Shown here: in pieces, positions 57,160-64,000 of the stretch
Layout: each line of letters opens with the position of its first letter
How positions within the stretch are numbered: position 1 is the first letter of the stretch
Assembly: GCF_005771495.1 (NCBI RefSeq)
Contig: NZ_VAUW01000017.1
Span: forward strand, 18,551-82,550
From: Maribacter sp. ACAM166
GTDB taxonomy: Bacteria > Bacteroidota > Bacteroidia > Flavobacteriales > Flavobacteriaceae
Direction: 5' to 3'
Length of the DNA stretch: 64,000 nt
Translations under genes and position numbers: made by a program
Notes under the pieces: model-generated
Database searches by the model: none
Told to the model about the DNA's origin: nothing
What the model saw: the letters and a program-made list of their open reading frames with translations, nothing else

Positions 57160-58560
57160 TTAGTTTGGTAAACTACCAACCATGTCTTCTGGTTTAACCC
57201 ATTCATCATAATCTTCGGCGGTAACATACCCTAAATTGACAGCTTCTTCTTTTAGTGTAGTACCGTTTTTATGTGCAGTATTTGCAATCTCCGCAGCCTT
57301 ATAATAACCGATTTTAGTATTCAATGCCGTGACCAACATCAATGAGTTATTAAGAAGTTGTTTAATGACTTCACGATTAGGCTCTATGCCAGCCGCACAG
57401 TTTTCTTCAAAACTAATACAAGCATCTCCAATCAATTGAGCTGACTGTAGAATATTGGCAGCCATTAAAGGTTTAAACACATTTAATTCATAATGACCTT
57501 GAGTGCCACCAATACTAATCGTTACATCATTGCCCATAACTTGAGCACAGACCATTGTTAGGGCCTCACATTGCGTAGGATTCACTTTGCCTGGCATAAT
57601 GGAACTACCTGGCTCATTTGCTGGTATCGTGATTTCACCGATACCTGAGCGAGGGCCTGAAGCCATCATTCGAATGTCATTAGCAATTTTATTCAAAGAA
57701 ACTGCTAATTGTTTCAAAGCACCGTGACTTTCGACTATCGCATCATGAGCAGCTAATGCTTCAAATTTATTCTCTGCGGTAATAAATGGTAAACCGGTAA
57801 ATTCTGCAATATATTTTGCGACTAATACATCATAACCATCTGGCGTGTTCAGTCCGGTACCTACTGCAGTGCCACCAAGAGCTAGTTCGCTGAGGTGTGC
57901 TAAGGTGTTATTTAGGGCTATTAAACCATGATCTAATTGCGAGACATATCCTGAAAATTCTTGTCCCAAGGTTAGGGGAGTGGCGTCCATAAGATGTGTA
58001 CGCCCTATTTTAACTACGTCTTTAAACTCTTTCACCTTTTTTTGTAATGTGTCTCTTAATTGGGAGACCCCTGGTATGGTGACCTCTACAATTTTTTTAT
58101 AGGCTGCGATATGCATTCCTGTAGGGAATGTATCATTTGAAGATTGTGATTTATTGACATCATCATTTGGCTGAATTGTCTTTTCTCCCTCACCAATTAT
58201 ATTGCCTGCAAGTTCATGAGCTCTATTAGCGACCACTTCATTTACATTCATGTTACTTTGAGTGCCAGAACCTGTCTGCCAAATAACCAACGGAAATTGA
58301 TTATCATGCTTACCTTCCAAAATTTCATCACACACTTGTGCGATTAAATCTCTCTTTTCTGCAGCCAATACACCAAGTTCACAATTGGCATATGCCGCTG
58401 ACTTTTTCAAATAAGCGAATCCGTAAACGATATCTAATGGCATAGATGCTGTAGGGCCAATTTTGAAATTATTTCGAGAGCGCTCGGTTTGTGCTCCCCA
58501 GTATTTATCTTTGGGTACCTCTACATTACCCATAGTATCTTTCTCGATTCTAAACTCCAT
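57160..58560 (-). CDS. fumC: Class II fumarate hydratase
   Basis: 466 residues, full length. Motifs [54 protein letters not shown] and the signature [19 protein letters not shown] (near 318). It interconverts fumarate and malate in the citric acid cycle without an iron-sulfur cluster. It is monocistronic, divergent from a small membrane protein gene. Confidence 0.97.
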   Translation of the reverse strand: MEFRIEKDTMGNVEVPKDKYWGAQTERSRNNFKIGPTASMPLDIVYGFAYLKKSAAYANCELGVLAAEKRDLIAQVCDEILEGKHDNQFPLVIWQTGSGTQSNMNVNEVVANRAHELAGNIIGEGEKTIQPNDDVNKSQSSNDTFPTGMHIAAYKKIVEVTIPGVSQLRDTLQKKVKEFKDVVKIGRTHLMDATPLTLGQEFSGYVSQLDHGLIALNNTLAHLSELALGGTAVGTGLNTPDGYDVLVAKYIAEFTGLPFITAENKFEALAAHDAIVESHGALKQLAVSLNKIANDIRMMASGPRSGIGEITIPANEPGSSIMPGKVNPTQCEALTMVCAQVMGNDVTISIGGTQGHYELNVFKPLMAANILQSAQLIGDACISFEENCAAGIEPNREVIKQLLNNSLMLVTALNTKIGYYKAAEIANTAHKNGTTLKEEAVNLGYVTAEDYDEWVKPEDMVGSLPN

Positions 58561-58679
58561 GCTATTTATATTTTAATGAATCTTAGGTTAATTAGTTTTA
58601 ATAGCTTCAAAAATAAGGTATACATTTATTTTTATAGTGACAAGATTGTTGGTAATGCTAAAATTTATTTTACTGAACG

Positions 58680-58712
58680 TTTGCAAAAAATAATTCGATT
58701 ATGGTATCTTTG
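58680..58712 (+). promoter_or_regulatory. Bacteroidota-type promoter
   Basis: tttg (58680-58683), 21 bases, then tatctttg (58705-58712), a close match to the TTTG/TAnnTTTG consensus. It is 20 bases before the ATG of the small membrane protein. Confidence 0.75.
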
Positions 58713-58732
58713 TAAAATATACGTATAAAGAT

Positions 58733-58906
58733 ATGTTCGAATTTGACCAATATTTAGGATTTTTAGCTTTCTTAACCATTTTGACGATAGGTTTTTGGTT
58801 AATGATGTTTTTGTTATTATTTGTAGTCCCTTACTGGTTGGGAGGTAACATTATAGAATTGATAAAAGAAAAGCGAGACGCTAAAAAAGCAAAGCGAAAT
58901 TTATAA
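58733..58906 (+). CDS. Small membrane protein (57 residues), unknown function
   Basis: An ATG at 58733 opens a 57-residue frame: a short polar start (MFEFDQYLG), a long hydrophobic stretch from about residue 10 to 38 (FLAFLTILTIGFWLMMFLLL, then FVVPYWLGG) and a basic tail (EKRDAKKAKRNL). It is preceded by a good promoter and followed by a terminator, so it is a real gene although small. Probably an inner-membrane protein of one or two helices with its basic tail in the cytosol. Confidence 0.72.
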   Translation: MFEFDQYLGFLAFLTILTIGFWLMMFLLLFVVPYWLGGNIIELIKEKRDAKKAKRNL

Positions 58907-58909
58907 ATA

Positions 58910-58938
58910 AAAAAAGAAGCCATTTGGCTCCTTTTTTT
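58910..58938. terminator. Bidirectional terminator
   Basis: An A run, agcca, tt, tggct and a T run pair as one long stem with a single internal mismatch, between the small membrane protein gene (+) and the TonB receptor gene (-). Confidence 0.8.
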
Positions 58939-58960
58939 ATGCTTTGAATTCAAGAATTTA

Positions 58961-61450
58961 TTATCCTTGAATTTCATCCTCACCACCATATCCGCTTCTT
59001 CCGCCTCTTTCTCGTTTTTTAGCTTCATTGAATCTGTACATAAACCCTAAGGTTATTTGCCTAACTCTCCATTGAAACTCGCTATCAGAGGTGAAGAATT
59101 CTGTTTCTGTAAAAGATCTTCTTTTTCTTGAATTGAACAAATCACTTACGTTCAATGAAATTGTGCCATTGTCCTTCATGATATCTTTGCTAAGTGCTAA
59201 ATTTACTGATAAAATACCTTTAGAAATGGTTTGCGCATTTTCTGTTTGACCTCTATAAAAGGTATTGGTTTGCCATTCAATTTTAGAGGGGAGGGTAACC
59301 TTAGAACTGAATCGTGCGAACCAACTAGTGTTATCGGCGCTGTAATCAATTCCATTAAAAAAACCTTCAGATGAAAATTTAAAGAAATTGAAACTTGAAT
59401 TTAATCGCAACCATTTTGCTGGATTATATATAATGCCGGCTTCAGCCCCATATCTATTTTCCGTGGATAAGTTTATTGGAATAGAGCGTATTATTTCAAT
59501 CCCATCCGTAGTAGTCTGTCCTGTCGTTTCCTGTATACGCTCAAAAGAATCCGTTTCCCTTTGATAATAGATAGAGGAAGTCAATGTCAATTTATCCCAT
59601 CGTTTTAAATAACCAATATCAAAAGCATTTGAAAAAGCCGGATTCAAATCTGGATTTCCTTGAAAAATATTTGTTCTACTGGATCTGGAAGGAAAAGGAT
59701 TAATAAACCAACCACGAGGACGATTAATACGCCTATTGTATCCCAAGGAAATATTCTCGTTTTCGGCTAATTCATAAATAATATTTAAGGTAGGGAAGAG
59801 TCCTAAATAGTTTTTATCAAAATTAACATCTACATCTATACCTAGGGCTTCCTCCAGTTCAGCGGAGTCATATTCTGATTCCAACTGTCCTTTCAATTGG
59901 GTGTTTTCTAATCGTAAACCTAATAGCACTGAAAATTTTCCATATTTATTACCATACTGTGTGTAAAGGGCATTTACATTTTCGTTATAGGTGAATTTAT
60001 TGGTTAAACTTTCATTAATAACGAATTGACCACTAGCTTGATTCAGAGAGTCTAATTGGTAATTGGTTAACTCTTCTTTAAAAGTACCCCTATAACCAGC
60101 TTCAAATTGTGCATCGCCCATAGGTAAAACATAATCAATCTGTGCCAAATATTCATTTTGGCTTTCATTCTCAAAAACATTTTCGAGTACAATTAAATCG
60201 GTATCCGGGAATGTTCTATTTTCTTCAATGATAGAAATTGTTGTTTCATCACCCTTAGAATATTGAAGATCTGCTGTTAACTTTTGACCATCATCATCCA
60301 AATTATTTATATAATTCAATGAAAATTGATAATTTTCATCATCTTGGTTTTCATTTTCCTTTCTAAAGGTTCTACTGGCTAAGGAACCGTTGTTAAAACG
60401 TTGATTGGTGTTGTCGGTAACATCTTCATCTTTTGAAGTTCGGTAGAAAACACTACCTGTTACGGAAGATTTCTCCGTAATAAAATATTCCATTCCCAAA
60501 TTAGTGTTGAAACTTTTATCCAATCTATTATACTGCCTGTCTTCTAATATACGGTCAAAATTTCCAGAGGTATATGTGTTTTCAAAAAAAGCATTCCCAG
60601 GTGCATCCCTGTATCGGTATCCGGTTGTGTTGAAAATATTGTATTTATCGGTTCTTAAATTAAGATTTACATTAACACCACTATTGGCAGGATAGCCTAT
60701 TGTAGTATTTATAGAACCGTTAAATCCCAATGTTTTTTCTTTTTTTAAAATGATATTCAAAATACCAGCAGTTCCTTCAGCATCATATCGTGCAGACGGA
60801 CTCGTAATTACTTCTACTTTTTCAATAGCATCTGCAGGAAGTTGGCGTAATGCATCAGTTGAACCAAAACCAGCAAGCGCAGAGGGTCTTCCATTGATAA
60901 GGATACGAACATTCTCATTCCCTCTTAAACTTATGGCGCCTTCTACACCTACACTTACGGATGGAACATTGTTTAATGCGTCGCTTACGGTGGCACCGCT
61001 CGTGGTGAGGTCTTTTCCTATGTTATAGATTTTTTTGTCCAACCGAACTTCTACCGTTGTTTTCTCACCAACGACTTCTACAGCATCGAGTTCGGCAGCA
61101 TCAAAGGAAAGTTTAATCGTACCTAAATCCGTGTTTTTAATAAGGGACTGTTCAGGCTTTTTTATCGTTCTATAACCAATATATTCAATACTTACATTAT
61201 AGTTTCCGGGTTCAGCCTCTACGTTAAAATTACCATCAATATCAGTAATACCTCCGGTAATTTTATTAGGATCACTGACACTTTGAAGTACTAGTGTGGC
61301 ATATTCTAAAGGAATATCTGTTCCCTGTTCAAGAACTTTACCAGTGATTTCAATTGGACCTTGTCCCCGGCCTCCTTCTTCCGGTCTTTGACTATACGTG
61401 AATTGAAAAGTTGATAGTAGGACTAGGAGTAAAGGGAAAAGTTTTTTCAT
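58961..61450 (-). CDS. TonB-dependent receptor / outer-membrane beta-barrel family protein
   Basis: 829 residues from ATG 61450 (MKKLFPLLLVLLSTFQFTYS signal peptide); the longer open frame runs into the preceding gene. A carboxypeptidase-like domain (about 35-115), a plug (about 135-235, with VSDALNNVPSVSVGVEGA and ALRQLPADAIEKVEVITSPS) and a C-terminal barrel with many aromatic strands follow. The end is a Gly/Arg-rich tail. The ligand is unknown. It is the second gene of an operon, 4 bases after a glycine-rich secreted protein. Confidence 0.92.
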   Translation of the reverse strand: MKKLFPLLLVLLSTFQFTYSQRPEEGGRGQGPIEITGKVLEQGTDIPLEYATLVLQSVSDPNKITGGITDIDGNFNVEAEPGNYNVSIEYIGYRTIKKPEQSLIKNTDLGTIKLSFDAAELDAVEVVGEKTTVEVRLDKKIYNIGKDLTTSGATVSDALNNVPSVSVGVEGAISLRGNENVRILINGRPSALAGFGSTDALRQLPADAIEKVEVITSPSARYDAEGTAGILNIILKKEKTLGFNGSINTTIGYPANSGVNVNLNLRTDKYNIFNTTGYRYRDAPGNAFFENTYTSGNFDRILEDRQYNRLDKSFNTNLGMEYFITEKSSVTGSVFYRTSKDEDVTDNTNQRFNNGSLASRTFRKENENQDDENYQFSLNYINNLDDDGQKLTADLQYSKGDETTISIIEENRTFPDTDLIVLENVFENESQNEYLAQIDYVLPMGDAQFEAGYRGTFKEELTNYQLDSLNQASGQFVINESLTNKFTYNENVNALYTQYGNKYGKFSVLLGLRLENTQLKGQLESEYDSAELEEALGIDVDVNFDKNYLGLFPTLNIIYELAENENISLGYNRRINRPRGWFINPFPSRSSRTNIFQGNPDLNPAFSNAFDIGYLKRWDKLTLTSSIYYQRETDSFERIQETTGQTTTDGIEIIRSIPINLSTENRYGAEAGIIYNPAKWLRLNSSFNFFKFSSEGFFNGIDYSADNTSWFARFSSKVTLPSKIEWQTNTFYRGQTENAQTISKGILSVNLALSKDIMKDNGTISLNVSDLFNSRKRRSFTETEFFTSDSEFQWRVRQITLGFMYRFNEAKKRERGGRSGYGGEDEIQG

Positions 61451-61454
61451 TAAT

Positions 61455-61976
61455 TTAGTTTTTTCGTTTCTTTCGTTTTTCTTTTTTCTTCTTTTTCTTA
61501 AGGGTTTTTGCAACACCCTCTTCTTGTAAGGCTACAAAGGCCTCGTATTTATCTAGCGGCAAACCAGCCTTCAATTCTTCATCTTGCTTTTTCGTTATTT
61601 TATCATATACCTCCCTCATTTTTTCTGGGGGGAGTTGTAATATTTGGGCCTCTATTCGCTCTTGAACATATTTTTTAAGCACAGAACTTAATACTGCTTG
61701 CTCAAAATCGTTGAGCTCAAGTGCTTTTGAAATCGAAGGCATCTCGCCATCAACCAATTGTTCAGCAGTTTTTGGTTCAGGTGCTTTAGGTGCTTCTTGA
61801 GCTTGTGGAATGGTATTTCTTTGTCTTCCGTTACCATAACCTCCTCGTCCTCTTCCGTATCCATAACCGCCACCGCCACCACCGTAACCGTACTGTGCGT
61901 AAATTTCAGAACTTCCTAATAGAATTGACAGTAGAATAAAAAACTTGATAATACTGCATTTTATTACTTTTTTCAT
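61455..61976 (-). CDS. Secreted glycine/tyrosine-rich protein, unknown function
   Basis: 173 residues. A signal peptide (IIKFFILLSILLGSSEIYA, ending near AQ) is followed by a Gly-Tyr-Arg-rich stretch (YGYGGGGGGYGYGRGRGGYG), a proline linker, a helical domain of about 90 residues (SISKALELNDFEQAVLSSVL, KMREVYDKITKKQDEELKAG) and a lysine-rich end. The helical part resembles Spy/CpxP-like periplasmic proteins in pattern only. Located 4 bases before the TonB receptor gene, so co-expressed and possibly functionally coupled. Confidence 0.72.
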   Translation of the reverse strand: MKKVIKCSIIKFFILLSILLGSSEIYAQYGYGGGGGGYGYGRGRGGYGNGRQRNTIPQAQEAPKAPEPKTAEQLVDGEMPSISKALELNDFEQAVLSSVLKKYVQERIEAQILQLPPEKMREVYDKITKKQDEELKAGLPLDKYEAFVALQEEGVAKTLKKKKKKEKRKKRKN

Positions 61977-62059
61977 GTGCTTTGATTATAAAATTATAGT
62001 TAGGTTTAACCGCATTTGGTTAATTATTTGTTAAGATATTTAATAGGGTATTAAACATC

Positions 62060-62404
62060 TTAATTAATTAGGGCAACTATTTTAGTTGCCGGCCTTCCTA
62101 TCACGGCTCTATTGTCATTAACCACTATAGGTCTTTCAATTAATTTTGGATAGGCTATCATGGCCTCAATTATCTCGACATCAGATAGTGTCTGTGATTT
62201 GAACTTTTCTTTCCAAATAGACTCAGTTTTACGAACGAGATTAATAGGTTTTATATCCAAACAATTAATAACAGATGTAAGTTCCTCCTTAGTCGGAATA
62301 TCTTCAAGATATTTTACTACTTCAAATTTCTTGCCAGAATTTTCAAGAATTTCAAGACCTTCTCTAGATTTTCTGCATCTAGGATTGTGGTATATTTTAA
62401 TCAT
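62060..62404 (-). CDS. ArsC/Spx-family protein (arsenate reductase-like)
   Basis: 114 residues, typical ArsC length. The active site is near the N terminus: IYHNPRCRKSREGLEIL (C-x-x-S-R, Cys10). Others are VVKYLEDIPTKEEL and LIERPIVVNDNRAVIGRP, the last with the conserved RP-x-x-x. It could reduce arsenate with glutaredoxin or act as an Spx-like regulator; there is no ars operon nearby, so the true role is uncertain. Confidence 0.85.
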   Translation of the reverse strand: MIKIYHNPRCRKSREGLEILENSGKKFEVVKYLEDIPTKEELTSVINCLDIKPINLVRKTESIWKEKFKSQTLSDVEIIEAMIAYPKLIERPIVVNDNRAVIGRPATKIVALIN

Positions 62405-62487
62405 GTTTCTGTAAGCTATTGTGTTATTGGAATTAAATCGATTATGAAAACTATATTCTTAGCAATAAGAATAAGTTAAAATAGTGG

Positions 62488-63589
62488 TCATTCTTCCTCT
62501 TTCTGTCCCATCATCATCAGGAATGCTTTTAAAAACTTATCTAAATCTCCATCCATAACCGCATCGACGTTACCTGTTTCTTCACCTGTTCTTACATCTT
62601 TTACTAGCTTATAGGGATGCATAACATAGTTTCTAATTTGAGAACCCCATTCAATCTTCATTTTTGAAGATTCAATTTCTTGTCTCGCTTCCATTTTTTT
62701 GCGCAGCTCTATCTCGTACAATTGTGATTTTAGCATTTTCATTGCAGTAGCACGGTTTTCATGTTGACTTCTGCTATCTGAACATGAAATTTGAATGCCA
62801 CTAGGGTGGTGCGTCAATTGCACTTTAGTTTCTACTTTATTCACATTCTGACCACCAGCGCCACTAGATCTTGCTGTGGTAATGGTAATATCAGCAGGAT
62901 TGACATCAACTTCTATACTGTCATCAACTAAGGGATACACATAAACAGACACAAAAGAGGTATGTCTTTTGGCATTACTGTCAAAGGGTGAAATCCGCAC
63001 TAATCGATGTACGCCATTTTCCCCTTTTAACCAACCAAAGCCAAACTCGCCATCAATTTCTAGCGTAACGGTTTTAATACCAGCCACATCTCCTTCTTGG
63101 TAATTGAGCTCCCTTATTTTATAGCCGTTCTTTTCTGCCCACATCATGTACATGCGCATGAGCATTGCAGCCCAATCACAGCTTTCTGTTCCACCGGCCC
63201 CTGCAGTTATTTGAAGTACTGCCGGCAGTTCATCGCCCTCTTCTGAAAGCATATTCTTGAATTCCATTTTCTCAAGGGTGCTCAGAGCTTTCTCGTATTG
63301 AAGTTCAACTTCCTCTTCTGAGACGTCCTCTTCTTGTAGAAATTCTAGTAATACTTCTAAATCGGCAATAAGGATTTCCGCAGCGTTATAATCATCTACC
63401 CATTGCTTTTTAGATTGGATAAATTTCATATGCGCTTGGGCTTCCTGTGGATTGTTCCAAAAATCAGGCGCCAAGGTTTTTTCTTGCTCGTTGTCTATTT
63501 CTATTAATTTGGCATCAATGTCAAAGATACCTCCTCAACGCGCCAAGGCGATCTAAAAGACCTTTGTAATGGTCTGAACTTATGTTCAT
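62488..63589 (-). CDS. prfB: Peptide chain release factor 2 (programmed +1 frameshift)
   Basis: The gene begins at ATG 63589 and reads 22 codons ([20 protein letters not shown] then Tyr-Leu) to TGA at 63523-63521. It continues in the +1 frame from GAC at 63522 to the stop at 62488, giving 366 residues, the normal RF2 length. The later part has the tripeptide-like SPF (in [12 protein letters not shown]) for recognising UGA/UAA, and [16 protein letters not shown] with the catalytic GGQ. The protein releases completed chains. The first in-frame start after the shift, TTG 63474, is not a genuine start. Confidence 0.97.
63521..63535 (-). promoter_or_regulatory. prfB +1 frameshift signal
   Basis: On the minus strand aggagg, tat, ctt, tga, c: a Shine-Dalgarno-like aggagg (63535-63530), then the slippery ctt-tga-c. 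The stop is UGA, the codon RF2 itself reads, so low RF2 favours the shift and so autoregulates its level. Confidence 0.95.
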
Positions 63590-63873
63590 ATAATTCTTAT
63601 TTTCCGTAAAAATAATACTCTTTTAAATACTGACAGAAGATAATTCAGTAATAACTATTATTGACTTTAGACTTTTATCAAATAGGTCGTTTTATTCCCG
63701 TCTTGGAGAATACCTAAATTCGAATATGAACATATTCTAAAAAAACCGTTGTGAATTTTGACTAGATTACTTAAAACAAGTCTCAATTCGAGTGTTTTTT
63801 TGAAATATAAAGTAAATAAAATGTATTGAGAATCGGTTTTGGCCTTAAAAAGTTTGTAATAGTTCTGCTGTAG
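63590..63873. other. AT-rich noncoding gap between prfB and the insertion sequence
   Basis: No gene seen. The prfB promoter should lie at its left side. The short minus-strand open frame 63667-63888 crosses the insertion sequence end and is not supported. Confidence 0.5.
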
Positions 63874-63900
63874 TGTAGGCTTCCCCATAAGTAGGACAGT
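63874..63900 (+). repeat. Probable left terminal inverted repeat of an IS3-family element
   Basis: tgtaggcttccccataagta followed by ggacagt begins with TG and has the length and general sequence of IS3-family ends, 43 bases before the transposase start. The exact boundary cannot be fixed without the right end. Confidence 0.6.
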
Positions 63901-63942
63901 TAATAATTCAAATTTACTAACTTTAAATTCAAACTGTCATCA

Positions 63943-64000
63943 TGAAAAGCAGCAAGTTTAGCGAGAGCCAGATTATTAAAGCTCTAAAGGAAAATGAACA
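63943..64000 (+). CDS. IS3-family transposase OrfA (3' end cut by window)
   Basis: ATG 63943 opens MKSSKFSESQIIKALKENE, which matches the start of IS3-type OrfA helix-turn-helix proteins (K-x-F-S/T-x-x-Q-I). The gene continues past the window end. OrfA and OrfB are usually joined by a -1 frameshift to make the active transposase. Confidence 0.8.

Noticed and set aside
58489..58728. 79-codon plus-strand open frame beside fumC
   Set aside because: It begins inside fumC on the opposite strand and overlaps the promoter of the 57-residue gene; no homology recognised.
63667..63888. 73-codon minus-strand open frame
   Set aside because: It crosses the inverted repeat of the insertion sequence and resembles no known protein.

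Overview
The window is about 64 kb of a low-GC chromosome from a marine-type member of the family Flavobacteriaceae (phylum Bacteroidota). Evidence for this is a type IX secretion C-terminal sorting domain, TonB-dependent receptors with carboxypeptidase-like N-terminal domains, a DUF4249 lipoprotein, a CAL67264-family membrane protein, a menaquinone pathway, and promoters of the Bacteroidota type (TTTG, about 20 bases, TAnnTTTG). No rRNA, tRNA or CRISPR array was seen.

Layout. Bases 1-5491 are accessory: the 3' part of a very large secreted Kelch/PKD/cadherin-like protein, a truncated remnant of a Wzc-type capsule tyrosine kinase, and an intact CpsB-type tyrosine phosphatase. Bases 5510-15117 form a 9.6-kb integrative and mobilizable element. 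It is bounded by a 16-bp perfect direct repeat that matches the last codons (CIGK-stop) of mnmE. It carries HigBA, a mob operon (mobC, relaxase, membrane/coiled-coil protein), a zinc-finger/Toprim primase-like protein, an excisionase-like HTH protein, a tyrosine integrase, and a cargo pair (DUF4249 lipoprotein plus TonB receptor). I also see a candidate oriT with a close match to the IncP nic consensus, and a candidate origin with phased iteron-like repeats between two DnaA-box-like sequences.

Bases 15102-28036 are core chromosome: mnmE, dnaN, SAM hydrolase, phoH, purC, a DnaQ-like exonuclease with a cNMP/CBS/DUF294 protein, serine dehydratase and dnaK. Bases 28088-43726 hold mainly menaquinone synthesis (menI-like thioesterase, menF, menD, menA, menC, menE; no menB here). 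Among these lie a LytTR response regulator, a TPR histidine kinase, a CvfB-type RNA-binding protein, and small accessory genes.

Bases 43811-45874 are a von Willebrand A (YfbK-like) pseudogene, interrupted by three in-frame stop codons with no frameshift. The rest (45971-63589) is mixed core and envelope genes: an M24 peptidase, a receptor-plug/TPR protein with no barrel, an acyl-CoA carboxylase beta subunit, an oxidoreductase, ettA, a metallo-hydrolase lipoprotein, acetyltransferase, fumC, a TonB receptor operon, an ArsC-like protein, and prfB with its programmed +1 frameshift. An IS3-family element begins at the right edge and is cut by the window end.

The most interesting part is the mobilizable element. 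Its attachment site is the same mnmE (trmE) 3' end used by Salmonella genomic island 1 in a distant phylum, and its excision would place the capsule phosphatase gene 18 bases behind mnmE.
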